Positions 44,460 through 56,849 of a stretch of 64,000 nucleotides of DNA are shown in pieces. The stretch's first letter is position 1; every line of letters begins with the position of its first letter. The notes under the pieces are model-generated. The model ran no database searches, had not been told where the DNA came from, and saw only the letters and a list, made by a program, of their open reading frames with translations. Made by a program: the position numbers and the translations under genes. Source of the stretch: Nymphaea colorata (Eukaryota; Streptophyta; Magnoliopsida; Nymphaeales; Nymphaeaceae); the NCBI RefSeq assembly GCF_008831285.2, contig NC_045147.1, forward strand, positions 12,217,427 to 12,281,426, read 5' to 3'.

Positions 44460-46483
44460 AAAAATAAATTAGATTACCGATCTGAAAGATGTGTTTTCTT
44501 GGGCTATGCTCATCAACATAAAGGATATTATTGTTTGGGTATACGAATCGGTAAAATCTATATTTTGAGACATGTCCGATTTAATGAGAGAAAATTTCCT
44601 TTTATTGATACTCAAGAAACTAGAACTCAAGATCTATAAGCTATCATTTTAACCTCCCCTCATGAATATCAGTTCTCAAACCCTACAATACCATCATCTA
44701 GTACCTCAACAACATTAGGGGAACCCTTACTTCAGTATGAAACAAATAGTAAATCTCAACCTGAAACTCTTAGAAATGAGGAGCTAACCCAATCCAATGA
44801 AAATGAACCAAATCAAGAATGAGTCCAACCTATGACTACTAGATCTCAAGCGAAAATATTCAAACATAATCCTAAATACAATGAGTTCCATACATATTTT
44901 CCTAGCAAACACTCTCTTCCAAGAGCTCTCGTCTCTACTCTTCTTGAAGACAAAGAACCCTCAAATTTCAATGAAGCATATGAAGATGAAAATTGGAGGA
45001 AGGTCATGCAAGAAGAATACGACGCTCTTATTCGAAACAATACTTGAAAACTTGTTCCAAAGAAAGAAAACTTGTTCCAAAGAAAGAAGTCAAACACATT
45101 GTTGGATGTAAATGGGTGTTCAAAATCAAGCGAAAGGTAGATGGATCATTGGAAAGATACAAAGCTAGACTCGTCACCGAGGGGTATAGTAAAAAAGAAG
45201 GAACTGACTATACTGAAACCTTCAGCCCTGTTGTGAAGCCTATTACAATTCGAACAGTATTGACTATTTCTATTAGTCACAAATGGAAAATACATTAGCT
45301 GGATATTCAAAATGCATTCATATATGGATCTATTTCAGAAGAAGTTTATATGGTTCAACTACCCGGATTTCAAAATCATTTTTCCTCAAATCATGTATGC
45401 AAGTTTGAACATGCCTTATATGGTCTAAAACAGGCTCCTAGGGCATGGTTTGTTTGTTTTAGTCTATTCCTCCAAAATCTTGGTTTTAAAGGGGTTCAAA
45501 CAGATTCATCACTTTTTATTTTGAGAAAAAGAGAAATACTTCTATATGTTTTAGTATACGTGGATGATATGATCATAACAGGAAACTCACTTGAATATAT
45601 TCATAAAATTATTTTTCAATTCAAAAGTGAGTTTGCCATTAAAGATCTGTGTTTCATTTCATTTTTTTTGGGTATAGAAGCAAAAAGAATAGATAATAAG
45701 CTAATATTGTCTCAAAGGAAATATATATTTGAGCTTTTCAAAAGAACAAATATGGTTGTACTCAAACTGCTTTATCTGCTTAAACTGGATCAAATTTTTG
45801 TGATCCAACTCTTTATCGCAGCAATGTTGGCGCTCTTCAATACTCTACTATGACTCATCTAGACATTTCTTATGCTGTCAACAAGGTTTGTCAATACATG
45901 CATCATCCTACTGATGCCCATTGAGGTAAAGAGAATCCTAAGATATTTGAAACATACTATTGATTATGGTCTTGTAATTAGACCTAGTTCAGTTCTTAAT
46001 ATTAATACTTACAGTGATGCAGATTGGACATGATGTCTTGACAATAGACAGTCTATAGGTGGATATGCAGCATTTATTAGATCCAATCTAGTTTCATGAA
46101 GTGCTAAAAAGCAGCCAGTTGTCTCTCGTTCTAGCACTGAGGCTGAGTATCGAACTATATCCAATACTACTGTTGAAATCATGTCGTTACAATTTTTATT
46201 AAAAGAACTTTGTGTTGTTCAATCACAACCTTCCATATTATGGTGCGACAACATCGGCGCAGCCTATCTTGCAGCTCATCCTGTGTATCATGCCGCAACA
46301 AACACATAGAGATTGATCTTCATTTTGTTCAAGAAAAATTGGCTAAAGGAGATTTGAAAATTCAATAATCTCTTCCAAAGATCAGGTTGCTGATATTATA
46401 ACTAAGCCACTTAGTAAGCAACACCATTATCAAATAATTAACAAGCTCAATCTCGTTGCTGGAGCATTGAGCTTGCGGGGATA
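44460..46483 (+). pseudogene. Copia integrase tail, RT and RNase H (first half of permuted element)
   Basis: Begins in the integrase C-terminal part (CVFLGYAHQHKGYYCLGIR near 44490), then MTTRSQAKIFKHN at 44832, RT start GCKWVFKIKRKVDGSLERYK near 45110, intact YVDD at 45557-45568, and RNase H ([15 protein letters not shown] near 46140) up to a purine-rich stretch before the LTR at 46484. Several stops and frameshifts. This family differs from that of 39080-44060. Confidence 0.8.
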
Positions 46484-46804
46484 TGTTAACAGAAATACCA
46501 AGAAGACTCTCAAAGTGAATTACTTGGGAGATGAAAAGTCATGTCCTTTGGGAGATGAAAAGTCATGTCTCTTGGGCGATGAAAAGACACGTCTCTTTTG
46601 AGAGACGAAAAGTCATGTTTGTTAAAAGATGAAAAGTCATGTCTCTTGAGAATTAGAGACCCCTTATGTAACTCCTCTATATAAAGGAGTCTCTCTACCA
46701 AAGGAAGGCAAGCAAGAAATGATAAAGCAGTGGACGTATGCCTATTTGCTGAACCACTTAAAAAATTCATGTCTCTTTAATTATTTCTTCATTTTGATTT
46801 CTTA
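46484..46804 (+). repeat. Single LTR in the middle of the permuted Copia
   Basis: Starts TGTTAACAG after a purine-rich stretch and ends a few bases before the primer site TGGTATCAGAGC (46807-46818). So it is 3' LTR for the left half and 5' LTR for the right half. The exact right border is uncertain by 2-3 bases. Confidence 0.75.
46527..46650. repeat. Tandem repeats of GATGAAAAGTCATGTC in the LTR
   Basis: About five degenerate copies of a 25-30 base unit, each with a GATGAAAAG(T/A)CA(T/C)GT core. The position upstream of the LTR transcription start would suit a cis-regulatory array, but that is inference. Confidence 0.7.
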
Positions 46805-46888
46805 TATGGTATCAGAGCCATTGGTCCTTGTTAGTGCTGCTGCTAGATCCTAAAGATTACATATTGTGTTGCCGTTTTTCATTCTCAT

Positions 46889-47990
46889 GGCAAATCAAGA
46901 AGCATCATCAAATACAGGAGTCAACTCTGATACTGGTATGAATTTTCTTGCTTCTCCTCTTCAGTACACAAGCAATTTACAGCATTTCCTCACCATCAAG
47001 TTAAATGCTGAAAATTGTCTTATTTGAGAATCTCAATTCACTTCAATCTTAATCTCATTTGATCTTATGGGATATATTGATAGAAGCAAACCTGCTCCAT
47101 CAGTATTTAGATATGGAATAACTGAAATTAGTTTAGAATATATTGAATGGCTGAGAAAGGATCGGTTACTTTTGAGTTGGATTAAGTCATCTCTATCTGA
47201 AGCAATACATACCTAAATTATTGGTTTAAAAACCTCTTTAGAGGTTTGGAGTACTCTTAAGCAATCATATGCTGCTCAATCCAGGGCTCAAATAGTGCAG
47301 TTAACATCACAGTTTCAAGATTTGAAAAAGAGGTCTAGTTCTATGGATGTTTATATAAACAAAGCAAAAGCTATTGCTCATCAACTAGCCATTGCATCCA
47401 AACCAGTTGATTAAGATGATATTGTTCTTCAAATTCTTAGAGGATTGCCACGTGAATATCTTTCTTTTAAAGTCAATATGGAAACTCGAAAGGACTCTGT
47501 CTCTTTGAATGAACTTCATGGGCTTCTTCTCATACAAGAATCCAACATAAAAGAAGATTATTCTCAAACTTTTGAATCTATAATGCATGCTGCGAATATT
47601 GTCTCAAAACAAGTTTACAATAAGCAAACCAACTATAGAGGTCGTGGTAAAAACAACTACCAATCTAGAGGAGGAGTCCGAAAAAGTGTGCAATATAAAG
47701 GTGATCATCTTGTGTGTCAAATATGTGGAAAAGTTGGTCATATTGCAAAGTTTTGTTGGTCATATACTAACTTGCTTAAAGAAAAAGAGACAATGTCTCC
47801 TCAAGCATATCATGCAGTTTCTTCTAGCACTATGAATCAAGACATTGAAGATGACAATTGGTATCCTAACTCCGGTGCGACTCATCACATCACCAATGAT
47901 ATCAATAACTTATCCATTCATGCCAAATACAAAGGTGAAGATGACAATTGGTTCTTCAAAGGTATCTCAAAATTTAGTTTTAAATGATCT
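46889..47990 (+). pseudogene. Copia gag and protease (second half of permuted element)
   Basis: ATG at 46889, MANQEASSNTG, then gag motifs (QHFLTIKLNAEN near 46990) with a stop replacing the usual Trp, and further stops near 47216 and 47414. The frame 47445-47987 carries the zinc knuckle CQICGKVGHIAKFC near 47718 and the protease region WYPNSGATHHIT, in which the catalytic Asp is Asn. Confidence 0.8.
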
Positions 47991-48199
47991 CCTTCATGTG
48001 ACCAAAATAACAAAAAACTTGTTATCTGTACAACGTTTTTCTAAGGATAATGGAGTCTATTTTGAGTTTCATCATAATATGTGCTATGTTAAGCAGCAAG
48101 AAACAAGAAAAATTCTTCATCAAGGAACTAGTAGTGATGGGCTATATAAGATAGACCTTAATAGCAGGAAAAAGGAAGCACAGCTTGGAGAAAGACAAA

Positions 48200-48850
48200 C
48201 TATTGGGCAATGACACAAAAGACTTGGTCACCCTTCATTTTCTATTGTTAAGAAGGTTTTGAACAAGTGTGATTTGTCTTATTATGATGATTGTTTGAAT
48301 TATTTGTGTGAAGTTGTGTGATGCTTGTCAAAAAGCTAAGAGTCATAAACTTCCATTTAATGCTATTTCAAATAAGGTGAAATGTCCGCTTGAACTCATT
48401 TATTCTGTGGTGTATGGGATCTAGCTCCAATAGAGAGTGTGAATGGTTTTAAGTACTATGTGATTTTTATGGATGCATTTTCAAGGTATACTTAGATTTG
48501 TTTGATGAAAAAAAAATCAGACGTTAGTCATGTTTTCAAAGCTTTTAAGTCACTTTCTGAAAATCTCACTAGACACAAGATAAAATATTTTCACTCAGAT
48601 TAGGGAGGAGAATTTCAAGGACTTCAATCATATCTTGTTGATAATGGGATTGGACATAGAATATCATGTCCTCATACCCTTGAACAAAATAGATTTGCTG
48701 AAACGAGACATAAACATATTGTTGAAACATGTTTATCTCTAATGGCAGAAGGTAATATTCTCAAGAACTTTTGGTCCTATGTTTTTTGTATTGTTGTTTA
48801 TTTGATTAACTGAATGCCAACCAAGTTTCTTGATTAATTAACAATGTAGT
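48200..48850 (+). pseudogene. Copia integrase remnant, truncated
   Basis: KRLGHPSFSIVKKVLNKCD near 48215, then a broken core ending with MPTKFLD near 48815. Frameshifts and stops throughout. It stops about where the left half (44460) picks up in the integrase, so the two halves add up to about one element. Confidence 0.65.
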
Positions 48851-49126
48851 CCTTGGAGGTTTTTGTTATTGGCGTTCAAAGCCATGTAAATTTGTGGCTT
48901 CCTAATCTCTCTCTCTTTTTCTTTATAACTGTTGAAACAATGTACTCTCAGCATCATGCAAAACTTGTGTTTGGTACTTATATGTGTAAGATAGTAAGAG
49001 TGCTCAAGTCTCAATCAACAATGCAGTCCTTGGAGTTCACTGATAATGACTTTCAAATCCATGTAATCTTCTATTTTCTTAATCTCTATCTCTTTTTCTT
49101 TCTAACAATTGGAACAGTGTAATGCA
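48841..49126. repeat. Diverged repeat, period 177
   Basis: ATGTAGTCCTTGGAG at 48844 and ATGCAGTCCTTGGAG at 49021 start two related stretches of about 105 bases with a CTAATCTCT(C/A)TCTCTTTTTC core. Origin unknown. Confidence 0.55.
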
Positions 49127-50193
49127 TTAGTTTGCTGTCTGCTGATGTATGTTTATTGTTGATACCTTAGTTGCTCATGGTGCTTCCATGACACAATATT
49201 GTGCATCTATTGGAGTTCAATGTGTTTAAAATGCATTTTTGTTAAAGGTCCTTGCGTATGTAGCATTTCCTAACTGAAATTTATCATACGACAACACTGA
49301 ATGGTTGTAATGGAAATTTTGCAATCCTATACTTCTGTATAGTGAGTCTCCAATAAGGAATTTCACCCATTCTATTTTTGATAACGACCTTTAGAAATAT
49401 TTCCTGCATTGTTTCGAGAACAGATCTATGCATGTACTAGACATTTGATATCTTCAATTAGTTGTAGCAGTTTAGTCATTAATGCCTCTCTTTGTGTGTG
49501 TGTGTGAGACAATTGTTTGAATTATTATCTCTTCTTTTTTTCCCCTATTGGATCTTTGAATTGCTCGGTGGAGTTATGGGTTTATGCAAGAAGGCTCCAG
49601 AGTTTCAAATGAATCCACTGGTTACATATTTTTAATTCTAGGTAACTAATTCCCTTTTCATCAAACATGCCTTTTTCAATTTTGAAATCAAAATTTTAGG
49701 CTATCAAACATAAAGAAACTCGAACTGGAACTTTCAGGAAGCAGCTAGAGTAGTAATGCCAGGAATTTATTCATTGTGTTTATTTTGGTCTAGGTTTGTA
49801 AGTCTACTCAGTTTTTCTTTACTGTGTAGAGAACTTTTGGTCTAGGTTTATAAGTCTACTCAGTTTTTCTTTACTGTGTAGAGAACAATAAGCAACATTG
49901 CACTATCTTTGATTGCTTGAGATCTTTCTTGGTATGCAGGCTGATTGTGCATGTGTTAAATGAACTTTCTCCAGCACACAACGGTAAAATAAAAAGTTCC
50001 CGCTTTATTTCTCCCTGTGCACCAAATGCAGTCAATTTTTATCCTGAGAAAAACTACCCTGCCATCAAACATGGTCTCAGATTGGAAGAAGGCAAAGTTT
50101 TCCTTCTGTATTTTTTTCATGGTAAATTTACCATGCAAAAATTTACCCTGCCATCAAACGGTGCCTTAAACTGAACCTCGCTTTGCTACCAAT
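49127..50193. other. Unassigned sequence with a Harbinger-like right end
   Basis: No gene recognised. At 50150-50165 CCATCAAACGGTGCC is followed by TTA, like the end at 24688 near copy B, with the related ATGGTAAATTTACCATGC palindrome inside it at 50119-50136. The matching left end was not found. Confidence 0.4.
49783..49886. repeat. 52-base tandem duplication
   Basis: Copies 49783-49834 and 49835-49886, beginning TTTTGGTCTAGGTTT, with one mismatch. Confidence 0.9.
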
Positions 50194-50786
50194 TGTAGCA
50201 AAAAATGTGCACCCTAGATATAACTTAGATCCAAACATGAGTAATATATGCAGAGAAAAACCGACAGAATCTCGACGTCCAAAATAATTCTCAAATAACA
50301 AACTTGACAAAGTTGACTTAGTAAAACCTCATTAACTAACCCAACAAAGTTCACAAAGCGAACTTAACTAAACAATGATGTAAAGTATGCAACAAGGAGA
50401 CTTTAAATAAAACACTTCTATTATTTGTTAAAATGGAACTTACAAAAGAAGGGACATACGGACTCACTTTAACTAACTCACATAGTGAGCTAATACCCAA
50501 ACACCTAATGCCCTTGCACCTGAGTACACACTTAACATAGCTCATAAGTGAGCACACAACATCACTCAACTTACTAGATTTCATTTTGATGCTTTACAAA
50601 ATGGCCAGCACTCCTATAAATTATTTATAGGGAGGACAAGTCGGTGGTGGAAGAGTCCACCAAATTCTATTTTTTTTGTGTGACCTTTAATCATTACATT
50701 TAAGCACCGTTTCTTAAAAAGGAGGCTGACAACCTCATGAGTCTCTCGACTCTTCCTAGGAAGAGAGTCGGTGATGACTCTTTACA
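50194..50786 (-). repeat. LTR downstream of copy D
   Basis: Diverged copy of the LTR after B and C, at the same distance from the stop codon. It contains extra bases near 50670-50720. Confidence 0.7.
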
Positions 50787-50989
50787 ATGAGATTATGCTA
50801 CAAAAACTAGTATGAACTACAAATGTCTTTCTTCCACCATTTTGATCTTCATATTCCATGAAACACCAAAGAAAATCTAGAATAATTTTCCACCCCATCA
50901 AATAGCCAAAAAGTTGTTCGCCATAAAAGTTTTTTCGTCCCCATTTTAAACTTAGAATTGTTTTTCCAGAACAAAGTTTCCATAAAGTC

Positions 50990-53463
50990 TTATTCCAGGC
51001 CATCAATCGACCGTGGAGAAGGGAACGCTTTGAGAGGTATAGCTTTCTGCAGGGTTATGCCAAACTTGGCTTTCACATCCAGTTGCTCGGGGACCATCCC
51101 ATCAGGGAGAGTCCATGAAAATGAATGGAGGAGAGAAGCCAACACCAGATGAGCCATGCGGACCCCTAAAGGCATGCCGGGGCATATCCTCCTTCCGGCG
51201 CCAAAAGGGATGAAATGAAAGTCCTTTCCTTTGAAATTCACATCAGAGTTTAGAAATCTCTCTGGTAAGAAGGATGTTGCATTTTCCCAGCTGGCTGGAT
51301 CACGGCCGATGGCCCATGCATTGACAAGAACTTGAGTGTTCTTTGGGACGGTGAAGCCAGCTACCTCTGTAGTTACATCTGCTCTATGTGGGATGAGAAG
51401 AGGAACCGGCGGGTGCAACCGCAGGGTCTCCTTCACCAGTGCTTGTAAGTAAGGGAGGTGCTGGATATCAGACTCCTTCACAAGACGTTCTGTGCCGATG
51501 GTTCGTTTCAACTCAAGCTGCGCTGTGGACATCTTGTCTGGGTGTCGAAGCAGTTCAGTCATGGCCCATTCTATGGTGGTAGAAGTTGTGTCACTTCCAG
51601 CAATGAACAAGTCCTGATTTATCAAACAATGACCGAGTAATTAGGTCAAATACTTTGTGATTTAATAGTAATGAAGAATGACAACACAACGTAGCATGTC
51701 CTGCTGCTTTGACCTTGATACAATTTCAATTCCCAAAGGGAGTTGTCTGGCAATAATAACTGTTAGTCTTTCATGAAGCTGCACGCCCCAAAGATTATAG
51801 CTGGTTTTTAAAGCTCAAAAGTGAATGAAAAAATTTCTCTTGCTTGGATATATGCACACAAAAAAAAATTGAAAAAAAATGAAAAAACTCAAAAGGACGC
51901 TTCTATCAGCTGCCGCCACATACGCTTGTCTTTCGTATTTAGTGGCAGAGCTAAAAAAAATTTCCCGAAATACACTCATTTACCGATTTTGACATATGAA
52001 GCGGCACTCGTATATATAAAAGAAAGCAAATATTCGAAGATTTAATATAAAAATAAATAAACATTGAGTGCATCCTTGCCTCATTCCTTTTTTATTTTGA
52101 CAAAATTAATTTTTTTTTCTAATGTTTTTTTCTTAGTTCGTTCTTTATTCTTTGCCTAAAATACTAAAATATGAAGCTACATGTCTTACTACCATTATTT
52201 TTCAACACTATAACTTTATTTCGACCTTTACCCTGAGCCATCTTTACAAGAAGGAAATGGATTCTTTTGATATACATTCGGTCATTCCTTTTTTTAACTA
52301 TGGTTAACATGATGTACTCGTAAGAAGAAGGTAAACGAAAGGATCATTTTGAAAATACGCTTAGAAATTAACCTGGTCGACAGATGCAGGTAAAATAATA
52401 ATCTACTTGAATCGCACCCAGAATCGCTCGAACTCGGTATAAAATCTACTTGAAAAAAATTTACTAAACTATGCGATTGGCTTATGATTCAGGCACTTGT
52501 AACAAAATAATATACCTGAAACAAAGAATAAAGAAGAATTGGGTTGAATAAAAGGGAGCTCACTGTTAACAGAGGCCTGATATTCTCCCTGGTGAACCCT
52601 GAGCTTGGCTCCCTGGTGAGTGCCAGAAGCACTTCCAAGAAATCACCATACTTCTTCTTCTCCCCTCCATGTGCAGGAGCATCCGACTCCATGCGCTTGT
52701 CGATCACTTGGTCAAACGCATCGTACAACCGCTTTATAAGCGTTGCATTTCGACGCCGCATACCTTGAGGATCGGCCCACCTGAGCGCCGGGAATAAGTC
52801 GGAAAGGTTTGGCTTTGCGTTGAGGTCTAAAATCTCCCACAACAAGTTCTTGAACCCTCCCGCCGACTCCGACTCGAGATCCACCACGTCCTTCGAAAAG
52901 ATGGTGTTGGCCACCAAGTTCAGGGTAGTTCCAAACGCACACAAGCCGACATCGACCGGACGTCCGGCCGCACAGGCCTTGTGAACATGCCGGAGAAGGG
53001 CATGAACCTTTTCTTGCCGCGCGCCTGCTAACATATCCAGTCTCTTGGGCGTGAACAGCTCCATGTTGCATATCCTTCTCAGCTCTCTCCATCTTGTCCC
53101 ATGCTGACTAAACACCAGCGAGTGGTGGTGGTAGTCAAACACGGTGACAACGTCTCTGACGGATCGGCCCGCAAATGCCTGGTCGTGCTTATGGAGAACC
53201 TGTTCGGCCATCTCAGCCGACGAGACCACCACGGTGGTGATAAAACCTAGCTGCAGCGCCATGAGCGGACCATGCAGCTGGGAGAGTCTAGCGAGCGACT
53301 CATGGGCCATGCGGCCGAGTTCCAAGAGAGACCCGACAACCGGAAAACCCACGGGACCCGGTGGGAGCTTGCTGGTTTTCCGGAAAATAATCAGATTGAA
53401 AAGATAGAGGGATGGCAGGAGAATACAGAGCCACAAAATCAAATCAGTACTTAGCTCAGCCAT
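50990..53463 (-). CDS. CYP76-like cytochrome P450, copy D (best intact candidate)
   Basis: Exon 1 is 52564-53463 (300 codons) and exon 2 is 50990-51613 (207 codons plus stop), with a 950-base phase-0 intron. All landmarks are canonical: anchor at residues 7-25, hinge KLPPGPVGFPVVG, WRELRRIC, AGSDTTS at 305-311, KETLR with E362 and R365, GRDP at 403-406, PERF at 417-420, FGAGRRICPG with Cys444. The predicted protein is an ER-anchored monooxygenase using NADPH-P450 reductase; CYP76 relatives act mainly on monoterpenoids and other terpenoids, but substrate cannot be read from sequence. It has a TATA box and no transposon in the gene body. Of the six copies this is the one I would expect to be active. 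Confidence 0.9.
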
Positions 53464-53509
53464 TTCTTTGGTTCTTCTTTCTCGCTTGTTAATTACACGT
53501 TCAAGCGGA

Positions 53510-53517
53510 TATTTATA
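53510..53517 (-). promoter_or_regulatory. TATA box of copy D
   Basis: TATAAATA on the minus strand about 50 bases before the ATG at 53463. Confidence 0.65.
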
Positions 53518-54120
53518 GCTTCTTGCAAATGTGAAAACATATTTGCTCCCTCCTTTTTTTCAAGTTTGTTTCTATCCCACAAAGATCTTGAACGTCCTTC
53601 CTGATGTTACGCCACTTACCTCATGCCCACTTACATACGGCAAGCGCGTTTGCTGATCCCGAATCAGTGGACCAAATCGCCGTAAGGGAGGGGGCATGGA
53701 AAGATGCCCCATCAATCTTTGTCGCCCACCCAAGCATCTCACTTCTGAAGAAAAATTGAAAAAATGAAAAATCATTGACGGCCTTATTCGATTCAAAGTT
53801 TCTGATAGTTTCAAGGCTGATTTAGAATCCACGAACAATGTAAACAAACATTGGATCTTACCATTATCTTATATTAAAAGAAAAAAAGGTTTGAGATCCT
53901 TAGTTTGTGATCCAAACCTTGATTTGAGATTAGATGGGATAAGGGCTGATTGAATCCGTGGATGTGAAATTCTCGAATGTATTAGCAAATAATAAATTGA
54001 CATTTAACTTTTAAAAGTTAATAGATATGCATTCTTGTTAAGTGTAGATCATTTTTTTGTTAGAAAACACAATTTAAAATTTCATGGGTTATAAAATTTT
54101 ATACATCACGCAGGTTGTAA
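53518..54120. other. Upstream flank of copy D
   Basis: No gene. Homologous to 37480-38210 (C) and 62900-63530 (E), with a deletion that removed the TA microsatellite. Confidence 0.55.
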
Positions 54121-54123
54121 TTA

Positions 54124-55124
54124 AGTTGGCTGATAGTGAAGCATGATCTCAATGACTGCGACCTGGAGATCACAATAGAAAAAGTAAATATAGTACAAGC
54201 AAGGGAGGAGAGAGAAGCTCTAACCAGTTCAATGGCAGGAGATATTTACCTTCGCACGGGTTGGCGGGAGCGACACTTTCAATTTCAGGATCTGCACCAG
54301 ATTGTAGCGAGCTACGACTTAGCAGGCCTTGTGATGGGGGATTTCAATTCGTTGCGCAACAAAGAGGACAAAACTGGCGGCCCTCCTAATACAGTTTCAT
54401 GTAAAGACTTTAAATAAATCTATCTGGGATAACAACCTTCTTACCTTGGTTGATCTAATAATAGGGATGGAGATGCCCGAATTCAGCGTCGACTAGATTG
54501 GTGCTGTGTGAACAAGCACTGGTCAGCCTCTTGGACGGGAGGATCTGATCTCAGAGTGCTGGGCAGAGGGATCTCTGATCATAGTGCCCTTATCTTGGAC
54601 GTCTTTTGTTCTAGTCAGCAGACTTCCAGCCCAAACAAAGGCCAGTTCTGGTACTACAACTTTTGGGGTAAGAAGGAGAGCTGCATCGACACGGTTAAAG
54701 AATCCTGGGATGAACCTCACACTGGATGCCCGATGTTACGTGTCATCAAAAAACTGATAAAAGTGAGATCTGGCCTTGCTGGATGGAAAATAAACAACGT
54801 CAGTAAGATTACAGCAGGATTTCCATGCTCAGGGAAGAGCTTCACAGAGTGCAGTCTAAATTAGATGAGTTTTTCCTAAGGTCTGAGTTGGGACCAAATT
54901 TCCACAGATGAATGTGAGCTTTGGAGACAAAAAGTTAAAATCAGATGGCTTTCGGAAGGCGACCGTAACACCACGTAGCTTGAGAACGTGGTCAAAGGGC
55001 AGAGTAGATCATTTAAGCAATAGGGCAGACTCCGCAGTGATCCCCAAGGTATTGTCTCGAATTGTGAGGAGTTCTTTCGGGATCTCCTCTGCCCAGGAAG
55101 ATGGGTAAGACATCCTGTTTGAGC
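54124..55124 (+). mobile_element. LINE remnant upstream of copy D
   Basis: Reads YDLAGLVMGDFNSLRNKEDK near 54330, then NKHWSASWTGGSDLRVLGRG and SDHSALILDVF near 54580, then IRWLSEGDRNTT-like linker near 54950. It is the uninterrupted counterpart of 38640-39074 plus 44066-44448 and shows the empty TTACG site used by the Copia. Stops and a truncated 3' side make it inactive. Confidence 0.75.
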
Positions 55125-55132
55125 CTCTCGTG

Positions 55133-55744
55133 TAGGGGTGAACACAAACTGAGTTGGTATTGAGTTCAGTCAGCTTGAGCTCATCTCCACTAATGAAACC
55201 TCGAGCTCAACACAGCTCGAGCTCGAGAATAAATCCATCGAAGCAGCTCGAGCTTGACTTGGCAGTTATGTGTTGAGCTCGAGCTCGATAAACTCGTTTG
55301 AATAGAATTGATATTCATCATTACGTATTGAGATCGAGTTCAACTCGATTAAGGCTCGACAAACTCGTAAACTTGTTTGAATATATCGATTTGATTAAGG
55401 CTCAACAAACTCGATTAAGGCTCAAGCTCGACTCGGCAGTTACGTGTTGAGTTCGAACTCGACTCGATTAAGGCTCAATAAACTCGTTTGGATAGAACTG
55501 ATATTGATCGTTACGTGTTGAACTTGAGATCGATTCGATTAAAGCTCGACAAACTCGTAAATTCGTTTGAATATATCAACTTAATTAAGGCTCGAGCTCT
55601 ACTCGACAGTTACGTGTTGAACTCGAACTCAACTCAATTATTTGAACGAGTCGACTCATAAACTTGAGCTTGACTCGTTAAACAAATGATTTCGTTCATG
55701 AGCCGAGCTTTAACGAGTAAGCCTCGACTCCTTGTTTACCCCTC
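55133..55744. mobile_element. hAT-like element with CTCGAG/AACTCG words
   Basis: Left end TAGGGGTGAACA and right end, other strand, GAGGGGTAAACA. Flanking octamers CTCTCGTG (55125-55132) and CTCTGGTG (55745-55752) match at seven of eight positions. The interior repeats words such as GCTCGAGCTCGA and GGCTCGACAAACTCGT with a loose period of about 60-110 bases. Non-coding. Inserted in the LINE remnant. Confidence 0.65.
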
Positions 55745-55752
55745 CTCTGGTG

Positions 55753-56252
55753 GACAGCCAGGTAATCATTGATAACTTCTCCAAGATTTAGAAAAAAGGG
55801 ACTCGCTTTCTTTGTTCTTTCGTCTCCAATCGTGTCTGAAGGGGAGACCCAAATTAATCAAAGATATTCTTCACTCGAAACAAAAGAGGTTAACATCACA
55901 TAAATCAAACATAACCTGTCAAAGACGCCTTTGATAATTTCATTCTGATCCCACGATAGGTTTAAAAGTTCTTCCTTCATCACGTACTGAAGCTTAGATC
56001 AGAGGCCTCGCGACATCTTGTCACATCGGATTCTTACATTTAATTTCGAACAGAACCGTTATCTTCGGTCAACCTTGGAAAGCTTTGAACATAAATGCTG
56101 AGATAAATGGTCAGCGGATGCAGAGATCCATAATAAATATAAACAATATTCATTTTAATGCCCACCGTTTCACCGGCCATTTCCAACAAGTTGGAAGGAA
56201 CAATCAAGTACTCTCTTGCAGAGCAACAAAACGTTTCCATCATACAGTGTTA
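55753..56252. other. Unassigned flank
   Basis: No gene. The part from about 56150 is related to 59050-59120, so it is an older repeat or duplicated flank. Confidence 0.4.
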
Positions 56253-56390
56253 GCATGCAAGAGGAAGAGACAAAGAAAGATGGATCACATAAAATACAAG
56301 AAAAGTTAGAAAAGAAATGTTGCATGCAAGAGGAAGAGACAAAGAAAGATGGATCACATAAAATACAAGAAAAGTTAGAAAAGAAATGTT
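56253..56390. repeat. 69-base perfect tandem duplication
   Basis: Copies 56253-56321 and 56322-56390, starting GCATGCAAGAGGAAGAGAC, identical as far as I can compare. A diverged single copy lies near 59132-59200. Confidence 0.95.
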
Positions 56391-56763
56391 GCCATTTTTT
56401 TTTCCCGAATGTAATTTGTTATGTAGTCCTATTAATAACTAGTGAATCGACTCAAGTGCCATTATACACTACACCAACTTAATATAGATCTTTTTATGAG
56501 CGTTTTCTTCAAATAATAACAAGAGTGAAATCTCATATAAGCATACTCAATTACTTTGTCATAAAAGAAATGACTAAAACAAGAACTGAAGATACGTTTG
56601 CATATCCTCTTGTCCTCCTCTATCAAGGGTTCATTATCATTCTTTTCCTTTTCAGAAAAAGAGGAGAGTTCTGGGCCTACACCACTTATCTTTATTGTTT
56701 TCTGCTCTTCCCTCTCATCTTCTCCATCCATCTTAAAAAAAAAGGGACGAGCAATGTAGGCTG

Positions 56764-56764
<1 letters not shown>

Positions 56765-56827
<63 letters not shown>

Positions 56828-56849
56828 GTGCGTGCGTGTGTGTGTGTGT
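56765..56849. repeat. (CT)n followed by (GT)n microsatellite
   Basis: About 60 bases of CT then GCGT/GT repeats. Frames of Ser-Leu or Arg-Glu across it are artefacts. Confidence 0.95.

Noticed and set aside
46510-46650. Short regular repeats considered as a CRISPR-like array
   Set aside because: Degenerate head-to-tail units without unique spacers, inside an LTR of a plant retrotransposon.
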